Source of the DNA: Roseiarcus sp963782255
GTDB lineage: Bacteria > Pseudomonadota > Alphaproteobacteria > Rhizobiales > Beijerinckiaceae
Direction: 5' to 3'
DNA length: 64,000 nucleotides
Assembly: GCA_963782255.1 (NCBI GenBank)
Contig: CAWAIS010000001.1
Coordinates: 4,030,001-4,094,000 of the forward strand
The translations under genes were made by a program, and so were the position numbers. Numbering within the stretch: position 1 is the stretch's first letter; every line of letters starts with the position of its first letter. Below the pieces are notes generated by a model. It was not told the origin of the DNA and did not search any database. It was given only the letters and a program-made list of their open reading frames with translations. Of the stretch, positions 9,747 to 18,473 are shown piece after piece.

Positions 9747-10073
9747 AAGAAAACCAACTTCCTCTTGGAAAAACTGAAGACAGTCGTTCCAATCGAAGCG
9801 AGGCTCCCACAAAGCCTCATCCGATTGTTGGCGGAAAAGTCTCCGGAGATGACTATTCCGGAAAGGTGCAACGTAATCGACGTATTTTATACTGGAGACG
9901 AAGGAGGCATAATCTGCTGCCTCGATATCGGCGGCCCACAAACCCAGAACGCCAATCTAGTCTCAATAACACACCTCGGATTTCATCGTAATACGCCGCT
10001 GTCCCGAGAGATCGACCTTTACCAACGCCATAGAATTAAGAAGCTCAAGCAACAGAGCGCCCGCGGATACTAA
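9747..10073 (+). CDS. Hypothetical protein, 5' end removed by the IS5 element
   Basis: The frame is open from inside the IS terminal repeat and reads KKTNFLLEKLKTVVPIEARL, then YTGDEGGIICCLDIGGP and SITHLGFHRNTPLSREIDLY, to a stop at 10073, leaving about 108 residues. The only in-frame start candidate is a TTG at 9765 without a ribosome site. The sequence looks like a folded small protein (DEGGIICCLDI beta strand, basic C-terminus HRIKKLKQQ), but I do not recognise a family. It is most likely the 3' part of a gene cut by the IS. Confidence 0.5.
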   Translation, partial: KKTNFLLEKLKTVVPIEARLPQSLIRLLAEKSPEMTIPERCNVIDVFYTGDEGGIICCLDIGGPQTQNANLVSITHLGFHRNTPLSREIDLYQRHRIKKLKQQSARGY

Positions 10074-10659
10074 CTCTCTCCCAGCCATGGGGCTGGTTCG
10101 CGCCCGCAACCCCATGCCATTCCAGTTCGCGCGAGCGCGGCATCGGCTAAAGCGGTTATTTCGCATCAGGCCCTTAGGCCGGGGATCGACTCCGTCGGAG
10201 CGAGCGATCCAGTGCTGGGGCTTGCCTCTACGCTCGCGGTCTTGCGCGCTGTGCGCCTGGCACTGAAATGCCAATGCGGAGTGACCTGCGTCTACATTTG
10301 TGCGCGTTCCTTCCTGTCGCGAGAGGGCCCGAGTGCGAGGTCGTCGCCATGAGCGCCAGCAGACACACTGAAAGCCTATAGGTGCGCACGTCCGTAACGC
10401 GGCCGGGGTGCGACCGCGTCGCCGCCCAGCCGCGGAACTTGCATCACTGTATTGAACTGAGCGGTCCGGTGGCTGACTGCATAGCGTGGCCGTCATTACC
10501 GCGGGACCGCGCGGCCAATTGGGGCAAACGCCGCGCCGATTCACATCCCGAGCAGGGGGTCAAACGCTTGGCGCGTTCGCTATCGCTGGCGAGGCCACGA
10601 CCTCTACGCTTCCGAGACTGCGCAAGGTCGATCGCGCTCATGCAAGCTGAATCTCTCCT
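10074..10659. other. Stretch without a supportable gene
   Basis: About 590 bases with no credible start/ribosome-site pair and no recognisable domain on either strand. The right part (from about 10.44 kb) continues, on the minus strand, the open frame of the MaoC-like relic, but the reading becomes arginine- and serine-rich and unlike any domain I know. No repeat, tRNA or terminator was seen. Confidence 0.45.
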
Positions 10660-10917
10660 CGGTCCAAGACCAAACGGCCTCGCTCCAAGGCGCGCGCGAA
10701 AACGCACTCCTTCCGTCGTCGCGAACAGTTCGATGCGAATCGTGTCGCCGGGATAGGCCGGCGCAGCGAATCGAACTGACATCGATTTGAGTCTTTCTGG
10801 ATGACCCGGCGCGAAACGCTTGAGCCCAGCCCGGCACGCGAGGCCGAACGTGTTCAATCCATGCGAAATCCGGCGTTCGAAGCCGGGGTCTCGCGCAATG
10901 TCGGGGTCGGCGGCGTT
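10660..10917 (-). pseudogene. MaoC/hydratase-like domain fragment
   Basis: The minus strand encodes DPGFERRISHGLNTFGLACR followed by LKSMSVRFAAPAYPGDTIRI and VRFRARL. This matches the C-terminal half of MaoC-type enoyl-CoA hydratases, where GF-RPILHGL-TFG precedes R-FSAPV-PGDTI. The fragment is joined directly, in frame, to the acyl-CoA dehydrogenase relic, so a deletion fused two genes. The N-terminal half with the hydratase Asp/His pair is missing. It is non-functional. Confidence 0.55.
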
Positions 10918-11529
10918 GCTGCCGAGATCGTTGATCCGCGCGGTCGAGACGCCCTCGGCCATCATCGCCACGAGAAAGGCGGTGACGCCGCGCGCGGCGT
11001 CCGAAGGCGACCAGGTTCGCGCGAACACGACGACCGCATCGGTTTGATCCGCCATGCTGATCGAGGATCTCTCGCCTTTCAGGATATAGCGATCCGCGTC
11101 GCGCCGCGTCGCGCCGACAGAGCGAGATTGGCCGGATCCGATCCTCCGCGCGGCTCGGTCAGTCCGATCGCGACGATCGACTCGCCGGAGACGATCGTCG
11201 GTATCCATTCCGACGCCTGCGCCCGCGAGGCGTGGGTTGCGATGATCTTGCCGTTGAGGGAGCCGAGGATCTGGATATGGGCGACATTGACGTCGGCATA
11301 GCCGATCGCCTCGGCGATCAGGCCGCTCGTCAGGCAAGGAACTCCCGGGCCGCCAAGGTCCTCACGCAACTCTCTGGCGCGATGAGGCCGAGAGCGCCCA
11401 TCTCGCGAACCAGCGCGCGATCGACGCGGCCCTCCTGTTCGCGCCTCTGATAGTCGGCGCGATTTTCTCGCGCGCGAAGCGGCGAACCGTTTCGGCAAAT
11501 GCGCGCAGGTCCTCACTGAGGCTCGACAT
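10918..11529 (-). pseudogene. AliB-like acyl-CoA dehydrogenase relic (frame-disrupted, truncated)
   Basis: From an ATG at 11529 the minus strand reads MSSLSEDLRAFAETVRRFA, then after frame changes REDLGGPGVPCLTSGLIAEA, GESIVAIGLTEPRGGSDPAN and DRYILKGERSSISMADQTDA. This is the N-terminal and middle part of an acyl-CoA dehydrogenase; TEPRGGSD is the flavin/substrate-binding motif. At least two frame breaks occur, and the C-terminal helical domain with the catalytic base is gone. The opening is reminiscent of AliB (cyclohexanecarboxyl-CoA dehydrogenase), which fits the BadH-like relic beside it; that specific assignment is from memory. Confidence 0.55.
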
Positions 11530-11538
11530 GAGACGCCC

Positions 11539-11860
11539 CTATCCGGCCATCGTGAGGTCGCAGGGGACGCTGAGAAACTGCCCCGTGCTGAAGGCTGCGT
11601 CGTCGCTGGCGCGGAAGAGAATCGTGACCAGTCCCGCCTTGCAGGAGGCGTAGTCCGCTTCGACGGAGGATCCGACCCGGGTCGCATCCGATGCGATGCG
11701 GGCGACCCGCCCCGAGCCGCTCGGCCATCCCGGCGGCTCGGCATGATTCGGCATGATGAAGATTGAGCGCGCCGACAGGGCCGATGGCGATCAGCTTTCG
11801 CCATTCCTCCGCCGAGCTATGCAGGAACGGCTGGCCTCCTCCGCGTGGGACGACGACTTT
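11539..11860 (-). pseudogene. BadH-like short-chain dehydrogenase relic
   Basis: Pieces on the minus strand align in order with BadH-type 2-hydroxycyclohexanecarboxyl-CoA dehydrogenases: QPFLHSSAEEWRKLIAI and GALNLHHA, then RIASDATRVGSSVEADYASC with KAGL (the Tyr-x-x-x-Lys catalytic pair), then LFRASDDAAFSTGQFLSV and a C-terminal LTMAG. The N-terminal Rossmann half and the segment after the catalytic Lys are deleted, and the frame changes between pieces. An apparently intact BadH-like gene is present at 38429-39169. Confidence 0.6.
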
Positions 11861-12006
11861 CTCGACTGCGCACCGGCTCCTCCCACGAATTTATAGCAAG
11901 TCCGCGCTGACCAAGGCGTGATAAAGCCTTTCGGCGTCTTTTTTAGGCTACCGCGCATCCAGAGCGCCAGTAGGCAGCCGGCGCCGTGATGGCGCCCCGG
12001 TCTCCG

Positions 12007-12585
12007 CTACCGTGGAATGCGAGGCGAAGCCTTGGAATGGGTGAGTGGCTCCGCCGGCCTCAACGACGCCAGGCAGCGGCGAGCCAACTCCTGGTATTTC
12101 CTGGTGCCCTCGATTTTCAGCGCGAGCTCATCCGCCGAAAGCTCCCGCAAAATGCGTGCGGGCACGCCGGCCGCCAGATGACGGGCGGGAATTTCAGCCC
12201 CCGCCTTCACGAAGCTCATCGCCCCGATCATCGCCGAATCCCCGATCTTCGCATGATCCATGACGACGGCGTTCATCCCGACAAGGACATTGGGCCCGAG
12301 TTGCGCGCTGTGAACGATCGCGCCGTGCCCGATGTGGCCCTCCGCCCCGATGATCGAACTGAAGCCGGGCAGGCTATGCAACGTGCAATTGTCCTGCACG
12401 TTGGACCCCCGCCGCACGATGATCCGGCCGAAATCGCCGCGAAGCGATGCGCAGGGCCCGACATAGCAGCCTTCCTCGACAATGACGTCGCCGATCAGAA
12501 CCGCCTCGGGATGGACGAAAGCGCCGGGATGTATGACTGGCGTCACACCGTCGATCGAATAGACTTTCGGGTGGGCATTCTGCAT
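12007..12585 (-). CDS. Gamma-carbonic-anhydrase-like / PaaY-type hexapeptide protein
   Basis: A 192-residue left-handed beta-helix protein starting MQNAHPKVYSIDG, with successive hexapeptide turns (VIHPGAFVHPEAVLIGDVI, GRIIVRRGSNVQDNC). The metal-binding histidines of the gamma-CA fold are visible in DNCTLH and IGHGAIVHS. Length and C-terminal helix resemble PaaY, a thioesterase/CA-fold protein of phenylacetate catabolism, and CaiE. It is the last gene of the benzoyl-CoA operon, 176 bases after the ferredoxin gene. ATG at 12585 has TAGGAACG upstream. Its role is inferred: CoA-thioester rescue or a CO2/bicarbonate function are both possible. Confidence 0.75.
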   Translation of the reverse strand: MQNAHPKVYSIDGVTPVIHPGAFVHPEAVLIGDVIVEEGCYVGPCASLRGDFGRIIVRRGSNVQDNCTLHSLPGFSSIIGAEGHIGHGAIVHSAQLGPNVLVGMNAVVMDHAKIGDSAMIGAMSFVKAGAEIPARHLAAGVPARILRELSADELALKIEGTRKYQELARRCLASLRPAEPLTHSKASPRIPR

Positions 12586-12761
12586 GACGTCGTTCCTACA
12601 AGGGCGCCGAGCGGATGCCTGCGCCGCCCGCTCGCGAGATGCGTCGAGGCGGAACCTGACGTCCTCGAGTCGCCGGCGGTCGGGGAGGCAATGCCGGATC
12701 GCTCGGCCGGCCCGATCCGGGGGAGGCGCCGCGAGATCCGCTGTTGCGGACGGAGCCGGGC

Positions 12762-13007
12762 TCAGGAATGAAGCTGCTGGTATTTTTCCTGCAGTTCCTC
12801 GCGCGTTTCCGGCCAATCCGGATTGGCGACGATGCACTGCGCCGGACAAACGAGCTTGCATTGCGGCTCATCGGTCGCCCCGACGCATTCGGTGCAACGC
12901 AAAGCATCGATGACGAAAATGAACTCGCCCGCCGAGATCGCCTCGTTCGGACACACCGGGCGGCACGCGTCGCATGCGGTGCAATCTTCATTGATCATGA
13001 GGGCCAT
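12762..13007 (-). CDS. badB: 2[4Fe-4S] ferredoxin, electron donor to benzoyl-CoA reductase
   Basis: An 81-residue ferredoxin with cluster motifs CTACDACRPVCP and CTECVGATDEPQCKLVCP. The long C-x2-C-x8-C-x3-C second motif is typical of the Alvin-type, very low-potential ferredoxins that serve benzoyl-CoA reductases (Thauera Fdx, R. palustris BadB). ATG at 13007 has GGAGA eight bases upstream. It sits 25 bases after bcrD in the same operon. It should shuttle electrons from the KorAB oxidoreductase encoded divergently to the BcrAD ATPase module. Confidence 0.92.
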   Translation of the reverse strand: MALMINEDCTACDACRPVCPNEAISAGEFIFVIDALRCTECVGATDEPQCKLVCPAQCIVANPDWPETREELQEKYQQLHS

Positions 13008-13032
13008 ATCGAGGTCTCCTATTTCTCACGCC

Positions 13033-13875
13033 TCAAGCTGCGTCGGCCTGCTCGGCGAGGCGCGCGAGCTTTTCGTGCCGGAACGCGCCCCACAGGGCTG
13101 CGCCGACGGCGCCGGCGAAAATTGCGTCGGCATGGGTCTCGATCGGCGCGGCGACCTTTTCGCGAACCATTGCCTCCTTCATTGACTCGACAAGACCGGG
13201 GTCGAGCGCGAGGCCGCCGGTCATTTGGATGACGCCATCGAGTCCTCCAATCAACTTCAACAGCTTGGCCAGCCGATCGGCCATCGAGTCGTGAATGCCC
13301 TTGAGAATATTTGGCGCCGTAATGCCGCGCGAAACCATGTTGATCACGTCGGTTTCGGCCAGCACGGCGCAGATGCCGGAGACCTTCTCCGGATTGTCGG
13401 CCTGCTTCGACAGGACGCCGATCTCGTCCTGGGCGATGCCCAGATAGCGCGCGATGTTTTCCAGGAATTGGCCAGAGCCGGACGCGCACTGGCTCGTCAT
13501 CTTGTAGTTGAGCACCTTGCCGCGTTGATCCATGCGAATGGCGCGGCCGTGCAGCGCCCCGGTGTCGAGCGCAGCCCGGCAATCCGGGCGCAGGTAGATC
13601 GCTCCGCGGGCATGGGTCGTCATCGAATAGAAATGGCCGGTGTGGAAATGAAGCGCCTCGCCCTCGCCTGTGGTCGCGCAGTAGGCGACGTCGCGGCGCG
13701 AAAGGCCGGCCGACGCCAACACTTCATCGTAGATCTGTGTCGCCAGGGTCAACGGATCGCGCTGGCGCAAGCGATCGACACGCTTGGCCAGGCAAGTTTC
13801 CTCGCCGCCCTCGACATTGAACACGACGACCTTGACGGCCCCGGTTCCGACATCAATCCCTGCTGTGATCGGCAT
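13033..13875 (-). CDS. bcrD: Benzoyl-CoA reductase, delta subunit (ATPase module)
   Basis: A 280-residue ASKHA-type ATPase: phosphate-binding GIDVGTGAVKVVVFN, second loop around MTGGLALDPGLVESMKEA, and cysteines in MTSQCASGSGQFLENIA and SGICAVLAETD that help ligate the [4Fe-4S] cluster bridging the A and D subunits. The length matches Thauera BcrD and R. palustris BadG (about 282). BcrAD accepts electrons from ferredoxin and uses ATP hydrolysis to drive them to the BcrBC active site. ATG at 13875, ribosome site GGAGA, 14 bases after bcrA. Confidence 0.95.
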   Translation of the reverse strand: MPITAGIDVGTGAVKVVVFNVEGGEETCLAKRVDRLRQRDPLTLATQIYDEVLASAGLSRRDVAYCATTGEGEALHFHTGHFYSMTTHARGAIYLRPDCRAALDTGALHGRAIRMDQRGKVLNYKMTSQCASGSGQFLENIARYLGIAQDEIGVLSKQADNPEKVSGICAVLAETDVINMVSRGITAPNILKGIHDSMADRLAKLLKLIGGLDGVIQMTGGLALDPGLVESMKEAMVREKVAAPIETHADAIFAGAVGAALWGAFRHEKLARLAEQADAA

Positions 13876-13889
13876 GAAAGTCTCCTCGT

Positions 13890-15203
13890 TCAGGAAGCGA
13901 CAGCGCGGCGGGCGAATTCGGACGCGCCGAGGGCGCCGGTATAGATGGAGTCCGGATTGATGTTGATCGTGACTTCGCCGTAGTTTTCCATGATCAGTTT
14001 GCGCAGTTCGCGAACCGCCGCCTCATTCTTGGCGACGCCGCCCGTGAAGGTGAACTCGTCGGTTACGCCGCCCGAGCGGGAGATGATCGAGATCGCACGC
14101 AGAATGATCGCCCGGTGAAGACCGGCAAGAATGTCCTCGCGCTTTTCTCCCAGCGACAGTCGATCGCGCAATTCAGCGCCCGCAAAGACGGTGCAGGTCG
14201 AATTGATGCGCGCCGGCCGGTTCGATTTCATCGCCAGGGGGCCGAGTTCGTGCAACCCCATATTCATCTCGTCGGCGATATAGCCGAGATAGCGTCCACA
14301 ACCCGCCGCACAGCGATCGTTCATCTGGAAGTTCTCGACGATGCCGGCGTCGTCGATCTGGATGCCTTTGGTGTCCTGCCCGCCGATATCGAGCACCGTG
14401 CGGGTCTTCGGATACATCATATGCGCGCCGAGCCCGTGGCAGAGAATCTCCGAGCGGATATGCTCCTTCGAGAAGGGTAGTGTGACCCGCCCATACCCCG
14501 TGCCGACGAGATAGGTTTCCTCAAGCTCGATGCCGAGCGTCTCCTCGATCGTGCCGGGAACGTTATTCGACCCGTCGATGAGGTGGGGATCAATTTCGAG
14601 GACGCGGGCCATGGCGCGACGGAACTTGTCGCTCATGTCGCCCGCCGGCGGCCGGTTCTCGACTTCGATGATCGACTTGTCATAGGCGTTCAAGAGAATG
14701 TCATGCGGCGCATTAGCCTCGCGGGCGACCACCTCCGCATGAACGTGAAAGCGTGAGCCGGCGATGTCGCGAAAGAAGTCCGACTTGCGTTTCGCTCCCG
14801 GCGCGTAGAGTTCCGGCGCTTCGGCCTTAAGGCGGTCGAACACTTCTCTCAGCGCCTCGCCCATCTTCGCGGCCACTTTCGCAAACCTTTCGGTCCGCAA
14901 TTGTCCGATGCAGGTCTCTTCAAGATCGCTCAGCTGTTCGAGGAACTGAACGAGGCGAAAATTTCGTTCGAGCGCGCCCAGGAATTCCTGGACGCGTTCG
15001 CCGTTCGCCTCACCCGAACTCAACGCCCGGCGAAATAGAGTGAAGCGTCCGTCGATGCGCGCCTCCTCGCTCGCGACGCGCGCGGCCGTGCCGTAGTTTG
15101 AACGTGAATTCGTGATTCCTCGTCCGATGACGTCCTGGTTGTCGTCGAGCAGCACGGCTTTCGTGGTGGTCGAGCCGAGGTCGATGCCAATGAAAGTGCG
15201 CAT
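13890..15203 (-). CDS. bcrA: Benzoyl-CoA reductase, alpha subunit (ATPase module)
   Basis: A 437-residue protein of the acetate/sugar-kinase/Hsc70/actin fold. It opens with GIDLGSTTTKAVLLDD and has the second phosphate loop DIGGQDTKGIQIDD. Cluster cysteines lie in NDRCAAGCGRYLGYIADEM and STCTVFAGAELRDRLS, and the C-terminal adenosine motif is FTGGVAKNEAAV. Length and motifs match class I, Thauera-type BcrA (R. palustris BadF). It pairs with BcrD to couple ATP hydrolysis to low-potential electron transfer. Start ATG at 15203, ribosome site GGAGA, 9 bases after bcrB. Confidence 0.95.
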   Translation of the reverse strand: MRTFIGIDLGSTTTKAVLLDDNQDVIGRGITNSRSNYGTAARVASEEARIDGRFTLFRRALSSGEANGERVQEFLGALERNFRLVQFLEQLSDLEETCIGQLRTERFAKVAAKMGEALREVFDRLKAEAPELYAPGAKRKSDFFRDIAGSRFHVHAEVVAREANAPHDILLNAYDKSIIEVENRPPAGDMSDKFRRAMARVLEIDPHLIDGSNNVPGTIEETLGIELEETYLVGTGYGRVTLPFSKEHIRSEILCHGLGAHMMYPKTRTVLDIGGQDTKGIQIDDAGIVENFQMNDRCAAGCGRYLGYIADEMNMGLHELGPLAMKSNRPARINSTCTVFAGAELRDRLSLGEKREDILAGLHRAIILRAISIISRSGGVTDEFTFTGGVAKNEAAVRELRKLIMENYGEVTININPDSIYTGALGASEFARRAVAS

Positions 15204-15212
15204 GGTTTCTCC

Positions 15213-16523
15213 TTAGGCGGCGCCGCGCAGGCCGGCGCGCTTCTGCTCGATCATCTGGAAATAGCTTTCGAGGCGGTTCTTGATGTTGGCGGCCGAGAAA
15301 TACCGGGGATCGACGAGATCGGTCTCGATGAAAGCCGCCGGTTTGCCCGTGCGCTTTTCGACTTCCCGCATGATCAGCAACTGGCCCGCCGAGAAACTGT
15401 TGCAGCTCTTGATCGAATTGATCAGAAGCCCGTCCGCCTCGTATTCGTTGACATAATTCTCCAGCATGTCGACACGCATCGGCAGGTTTCGGTTGGTGTA
15501 GACGGTCAGGCAATATTCGGCGAGCAACTCAAGCGGATTATCGGGGTCGTGCCGGAATCCGAAATCGTAGCAGCCGCCGACCTTGGTGTAGCTCGAGGCG
15601 ACGATCACGGCGCCCTCGTCGTAGAACATCTTCCAGAACTGGCGGAAATGAGTATAGTTTGGCGGTCCTTCGACGACCAGGCGATAGCGCTCTTTTCCCA
15701 TGTCGCCGTCCGGCGTCACCGGCCCTTTGCCTTGCGCTACGCGCTCCTCCACCTCGTCGCGCAAAAAGCGATAGTAGTCGATCGCGTCGTCGGTGCCGCG
15801 GAAGGCGCCGAAAATCGGCCCGATGTAATAGATGCCGCCGAAATAGGCGTCGATCGGCGCGGGCTTGGTCTTCGCGCTTTGCAGCACCCAAACGAGATCG
15901 TCCTCGGCCTTGGCGGATTTGCGCAGGTATTCGCGGAGACGGTCGATATCGAATTTGACGCCCGACACCTTCTCTAGCTTCGGGATGACATCCTGCTTGA
16001 GTTGCTTCACCATGTAGTGGACCATGTCCTTGGTAATCTTTCCGTCCGCCATGTAGGGCGTATGGAACATGATCGTTTCGCAATTGTATTGCTGGCGCAG
16101 CAGCTCGAACCATTTCATGAATGTGAAGCAGCCGGTGTAGGACAGCAGCAGCACGTCCGGGTCGGGCAGCTTTCGCCCATTGGGTCCGATATTGCCCTTG
16201 GCCATCATGCCGAGGTCGGATTTCACATACGTGCATACGTCCTCGGAGTGACCGAGTTTTTCGGCCTCCATGACGTAGCTGCCGCTGACCTTGCGCAACC
16301 CGTTCTGGATTGCGTTGACCTCTGGGAGATTGTTGACGAAGTTGAAGCACATCAACAATTCGTTGAGATTGCCGGGAACGAAGGTCGCGGCGACTTTCTC
16401 GCCCCGCTCCGGCGCTTCGGACAGGCGGTCATAGTGCCGACCCATCATCTCCTTCTGTTTCGTCATCGAGGCGTCTTTGACGACGTCGGCGGGCTTCGTC
16501 TTGGGTCCGGTGATAATGGTCAT
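15213..16523 (-). CDS. bcrB: Benzoyl-CoA reductase, beta subunit
   Basis: A 436-residue protein of the HgdB/FldB/BcrB family starting MTIITGPKTKPADVVKDAS. Conserved segments include LSYTGCFTFMKWFELLRQQY, VASSYTKVGGCYDFGFRHD and LLINSIKSCNSFSAGQLLIM, whose cysteines are candidate [4Fe-4S] ligands. With BcrC it forms the module that binds benzoyl-CoA and makes cyclohexa-1,5-diene-1-carbonyl-CoA. The start (ATG 16523) overlaps the bcrC stop by 4 bases (ATGA), implying translational coupling. R. palustris homologue: BadE. Confidence 0.95.
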   Translation of the reverse strand: MTIITGPKTKPADVVKDASMTKQKEMMGRHYDRLSEAPERGEKVAATFVPGNLNELLMCFNFVNNLPEVNAIQNGLRKVSGSYVMEAEKLGHSEDVCTYVKSDLGMMAKGNIGPNGRKLPDPDVLLLSYTGCFTFMKWFELLRQQYNCETIMFHTPYMADGKITKDMVHYMVKQLKQDVIPKLEKVSGVKFDIDRLREYLRKSAKAEDDLVWVLQSAKTKPAPIDAYFGGIYYIGPIFGAFRGTDDAIDYYRFLRDEVEERVAQGKGPVTPDGDMGKERYRLVVEGPPNYTHFRQFWKMFYDEGAVIVASSYTKVGGCYDFGFRHDPDNPLELLAEYCLTVYTNRNLPMRVDMLENYVNEYEADGLLINSIKSCNSFSAGQLLIMREVEKRTGKPAAFIETDLVDPRYFSAANIKNRLESYFQMIEQKRAGLRGAA

Positions 16524-17704
16524 GCTCCGCTCCACAGTTTGATCGAGTTGGCGAAGGTTCCAGCTTGCTCTCGGATCGGTTGCATCTGGCCGGAGTTCTC
16601 GGCGTATTTGAAAGCGATCTGGGGCACGCCATGCTGTTTCAGCACGCTTTGCAACATTGGCCGCTCGAGCAGGGCCGGATCGCAGAAGCTCGGCATGGCG
16701 AAGATGACGCCTTCTGCGTGGTTCTGGCGTACGCTGTCGACGAGATACATGCCTTTCCTCGACTGATCCGGCTCGTATTTGGGCGACGTGGAATAGGAAT
16801 TGTGCAGGTAGGAATGCGCGAGATTGGCGATGGGATCGCCCTCGATCGCAACGTCCGATTTTTCCCAGCGCGTGACGAGCATGAAGTCGTCGTCGACGAT
16901 GTAGCAGCCCGAAAGTTCGATTGACTTGATCAGGTTGAGCGGCGGCTGCTCGCAGAAGACGCCGGAGAGGACGACGCGCGCACTGTCCTTGATCGGTCTC
17001 TGCTGCTGGCGCACTGATTGAAGATAGTCGCGGACCAGCTGGCTGTGATCCTCCACCGGCAGGACCAGGCCCGCGCGCAAAAGGAGATAGAGCTCGGAGG
17101 ACGGAATGTTCCAGGGCTCTTTCGCTCGCAGCGCATAGGCCTCGCGAACCAGCCGCCGATTCTCGTTGAAAAGCGCGATCGAGGCGCGGATGGATTCGTC
17201 GGCGACCGGCTTTCCCGTGATCTGAGCCAGCCACTCGCGAATCTCGTTCAGCTCGCTGCGGTAGAACTCGCCGCCGACTTCGTCCTCGAAATTCTGTGGC
17301 AGGTCGACATAGCGCGCGCCCTGCTTCGGAAACATCAATTTCCACATTCCCGACAGATTGCGAATGACGTCGCAGATCGATGGGAAGAGCATGCCATCGA
17401 CAAAATCGAGACGGCCCGACACGCCCAGTTCGATGGTCGAGCGCGGAATGCGGCAGATATAGGACTGGTAAAAGGCGTCGCCGTGAATGACTTCGAGCTG
17501 ATCGCCGCCGCCGAGAATCCCAAGCGGCAACGCGCCGGCGGCGTGAATGATCTCGCGCGGCACATAGTAGGGCATGTAGCCGACCACTTTGCGCCCTGGC
17601 TGCGCCGCCTTCCAGGCCCGGGCCGACTGGAAAGTCAGATCATGGAAAAGATCCTCGCAACGCTGGACGATTGCGGAGGTCGCGGATTTTGGCACATCGA
17701 GCAT
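16520..17704 (-). CDS. bcrC: Benzoyl-CoA reductase, gamma subunit
   Basis: A 394-residue protein of the same HgdB-like family as BcrB, with GYMPYYVPREIIHAAGALPL near the N-terminus, SYICRIPRSTIELGVSG, and LSGVFCEQPPLNLIKSIELS followed by GCYIVDDDF. Cysteines at these positions are likely ligands of the second active-site cluster. I chose ATG 17704 (MLDVPKSATSAIVQRCED) because it follows the dch stop by one base. The open frame extends further upstream only into dch. It corresponds to Thauera BcrC and R. palustris BadD. Confidence 0.94.
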   Translation of the reverse strand: MLDVPKSATSAIVQRCEDLFHDLTFQSARAWKAAQPGRKVVGYMPYYVPREIIHAAGALPLGILGGGDQLEVIHGDAFYQSYICRIPRSTIELGVSGRLDFVDGMLFPSICDVIRNLSGMWKLMFPKQGARYVDLPQNFEDEVGGEFYRSELNEIREWLAQITGKPVADESIRASIALFNENRRLVREAYALRAKEPWNIPSSELYLLLRAGLVLPVEDHSQLVRDYLQSVRQQQRPIKDSARVVLSGVFCEQPPLNLIKSIELSGCYIVDDDFMLVTRWEKSDVAIEGDPIANLAHSYLHNSYSTSPKYEPDQSRKGMYLVDSVRQNHAEGVIFAMPSFCDPALLERPMLQSVLKQHGVPQIAFKYAENSGQMQPIREQAGTFANSIKLWSGA

Positions 17705-17705
17705 G

Positions 17706-18473
17706 TCAGAGATCCTTCCAACGAGCAGGGCGTTTTTCGATGAATGCGGAAAGGCCCTCAACGGCGTCTTGGGTCGCCATCAAGTCTTGCAAGTACATCG
17801 TCTCGACGGCGGCGAGCTTGGCCGAAACTTTTTCGATCGTTCCCTGCCGGACGGCGCGTGTGGCGAAGCGCAGCGAACTTGCGCTCTTCGGCGCCAGATG
17901 CCGATCGAAGTAACCGAGCGCCGCCGCTTCAGGATCGTCGGCGATTTCCGTCACCAGGCCCATTGCGCAAGCCTCGTCGGCGCCGATCGAACGTCCGGAA
18001 AGCAGGAGATCCTCGGCCGCCGCGAGCCCGATGCGTTCCGGCAGCAAACAGGACGCCGCCGGCGCGAACACGCCGATCTGGATCTCCGGCTGGCCGAATT
18101 TTGCGTCCGGCGCAGCGAACAGGAGATGACCGGCGCTCGCGAGTTCGAGACCGCCGCCGAGGCACTGGCCGCGGACCGCAACCAGGACCGGAACGGGCGA
18201 AGCGAACAGTCGGAGGACCAGTCGGTGAAAGCCCGCGAGCATTGCGGCGCATCGCTCGGGAAGGTGCTCCTCGATCGAGGCGCCGAAGCTGAAATGTGCG
18301 CCGCTGGCGTCGATCAGGACGGCGCGCAATTCTGAAGCGCCCCCTTGCTGGACGAAGGCCCCTTCGAGCGCGCCGACGAGCGCCGCATCGAGAATATTCG
18401 CCTTGGGACGATCGAGCCGCAAGCGAAGCAGGCGTCCGCTGCGATCGATCCAAACTTTCAGTGGGCCGCTCAC
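17706..18473 (-). CDS. dch: Cyclohexa-1,5-diene-1-carbonyl-CoA hydratase
   Basis: A 255-residue crotonase-family protein with oxyanion-hole segments DASGAHFSFGASIEEHLP and GQCLGGGLELASAGHLLFAA. The position between oah and bcrC and the unusual HFSFGASIEEH motif (instead of the usual FCAGADL) match dienoyl-CoA hydratases of the Thauera pathway. They add water to the diene product of benzoyl-CoA reductase to give 6-hydroxycyclohex-1-ene-1-carbonyl-CoA. I start at GTG 18473, which overlaps the oah stop as GTGA; the longer open frame would run into oah. Confidence 0.88.
   Translation of the reverse strand: MSGPLKVWIDRSGRLLRLRLDRPKANILDAALVGALEGAFVQQGGASELRAVLIDASGAHFSFGASIEEHLPERCAAMLAGFHRLVLRLFASPVPVLVAVRGQCLGGGLELASAGHLLFAAPDAKFGQPEIQIGVFAPAASCLLPERIGLAAAEDLLLSGRSIGADEACAMGLVTEIADDPEAAALGYFDRHLAPKSASSLRFATRAVRQGTIEKVSAKLAAVETMYLQDLMATQDAVEGLSAFIEKRPARWKDL

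Noticed and set aside
11920..11950. Terminator downstream of the bcr operon (GCCTTTCGGC followed by T-rich sequence)
   Set aside because: The stem is only 3-4 bp and the T run is on the plus strand, the wrong orientation for the minus-strand operon.
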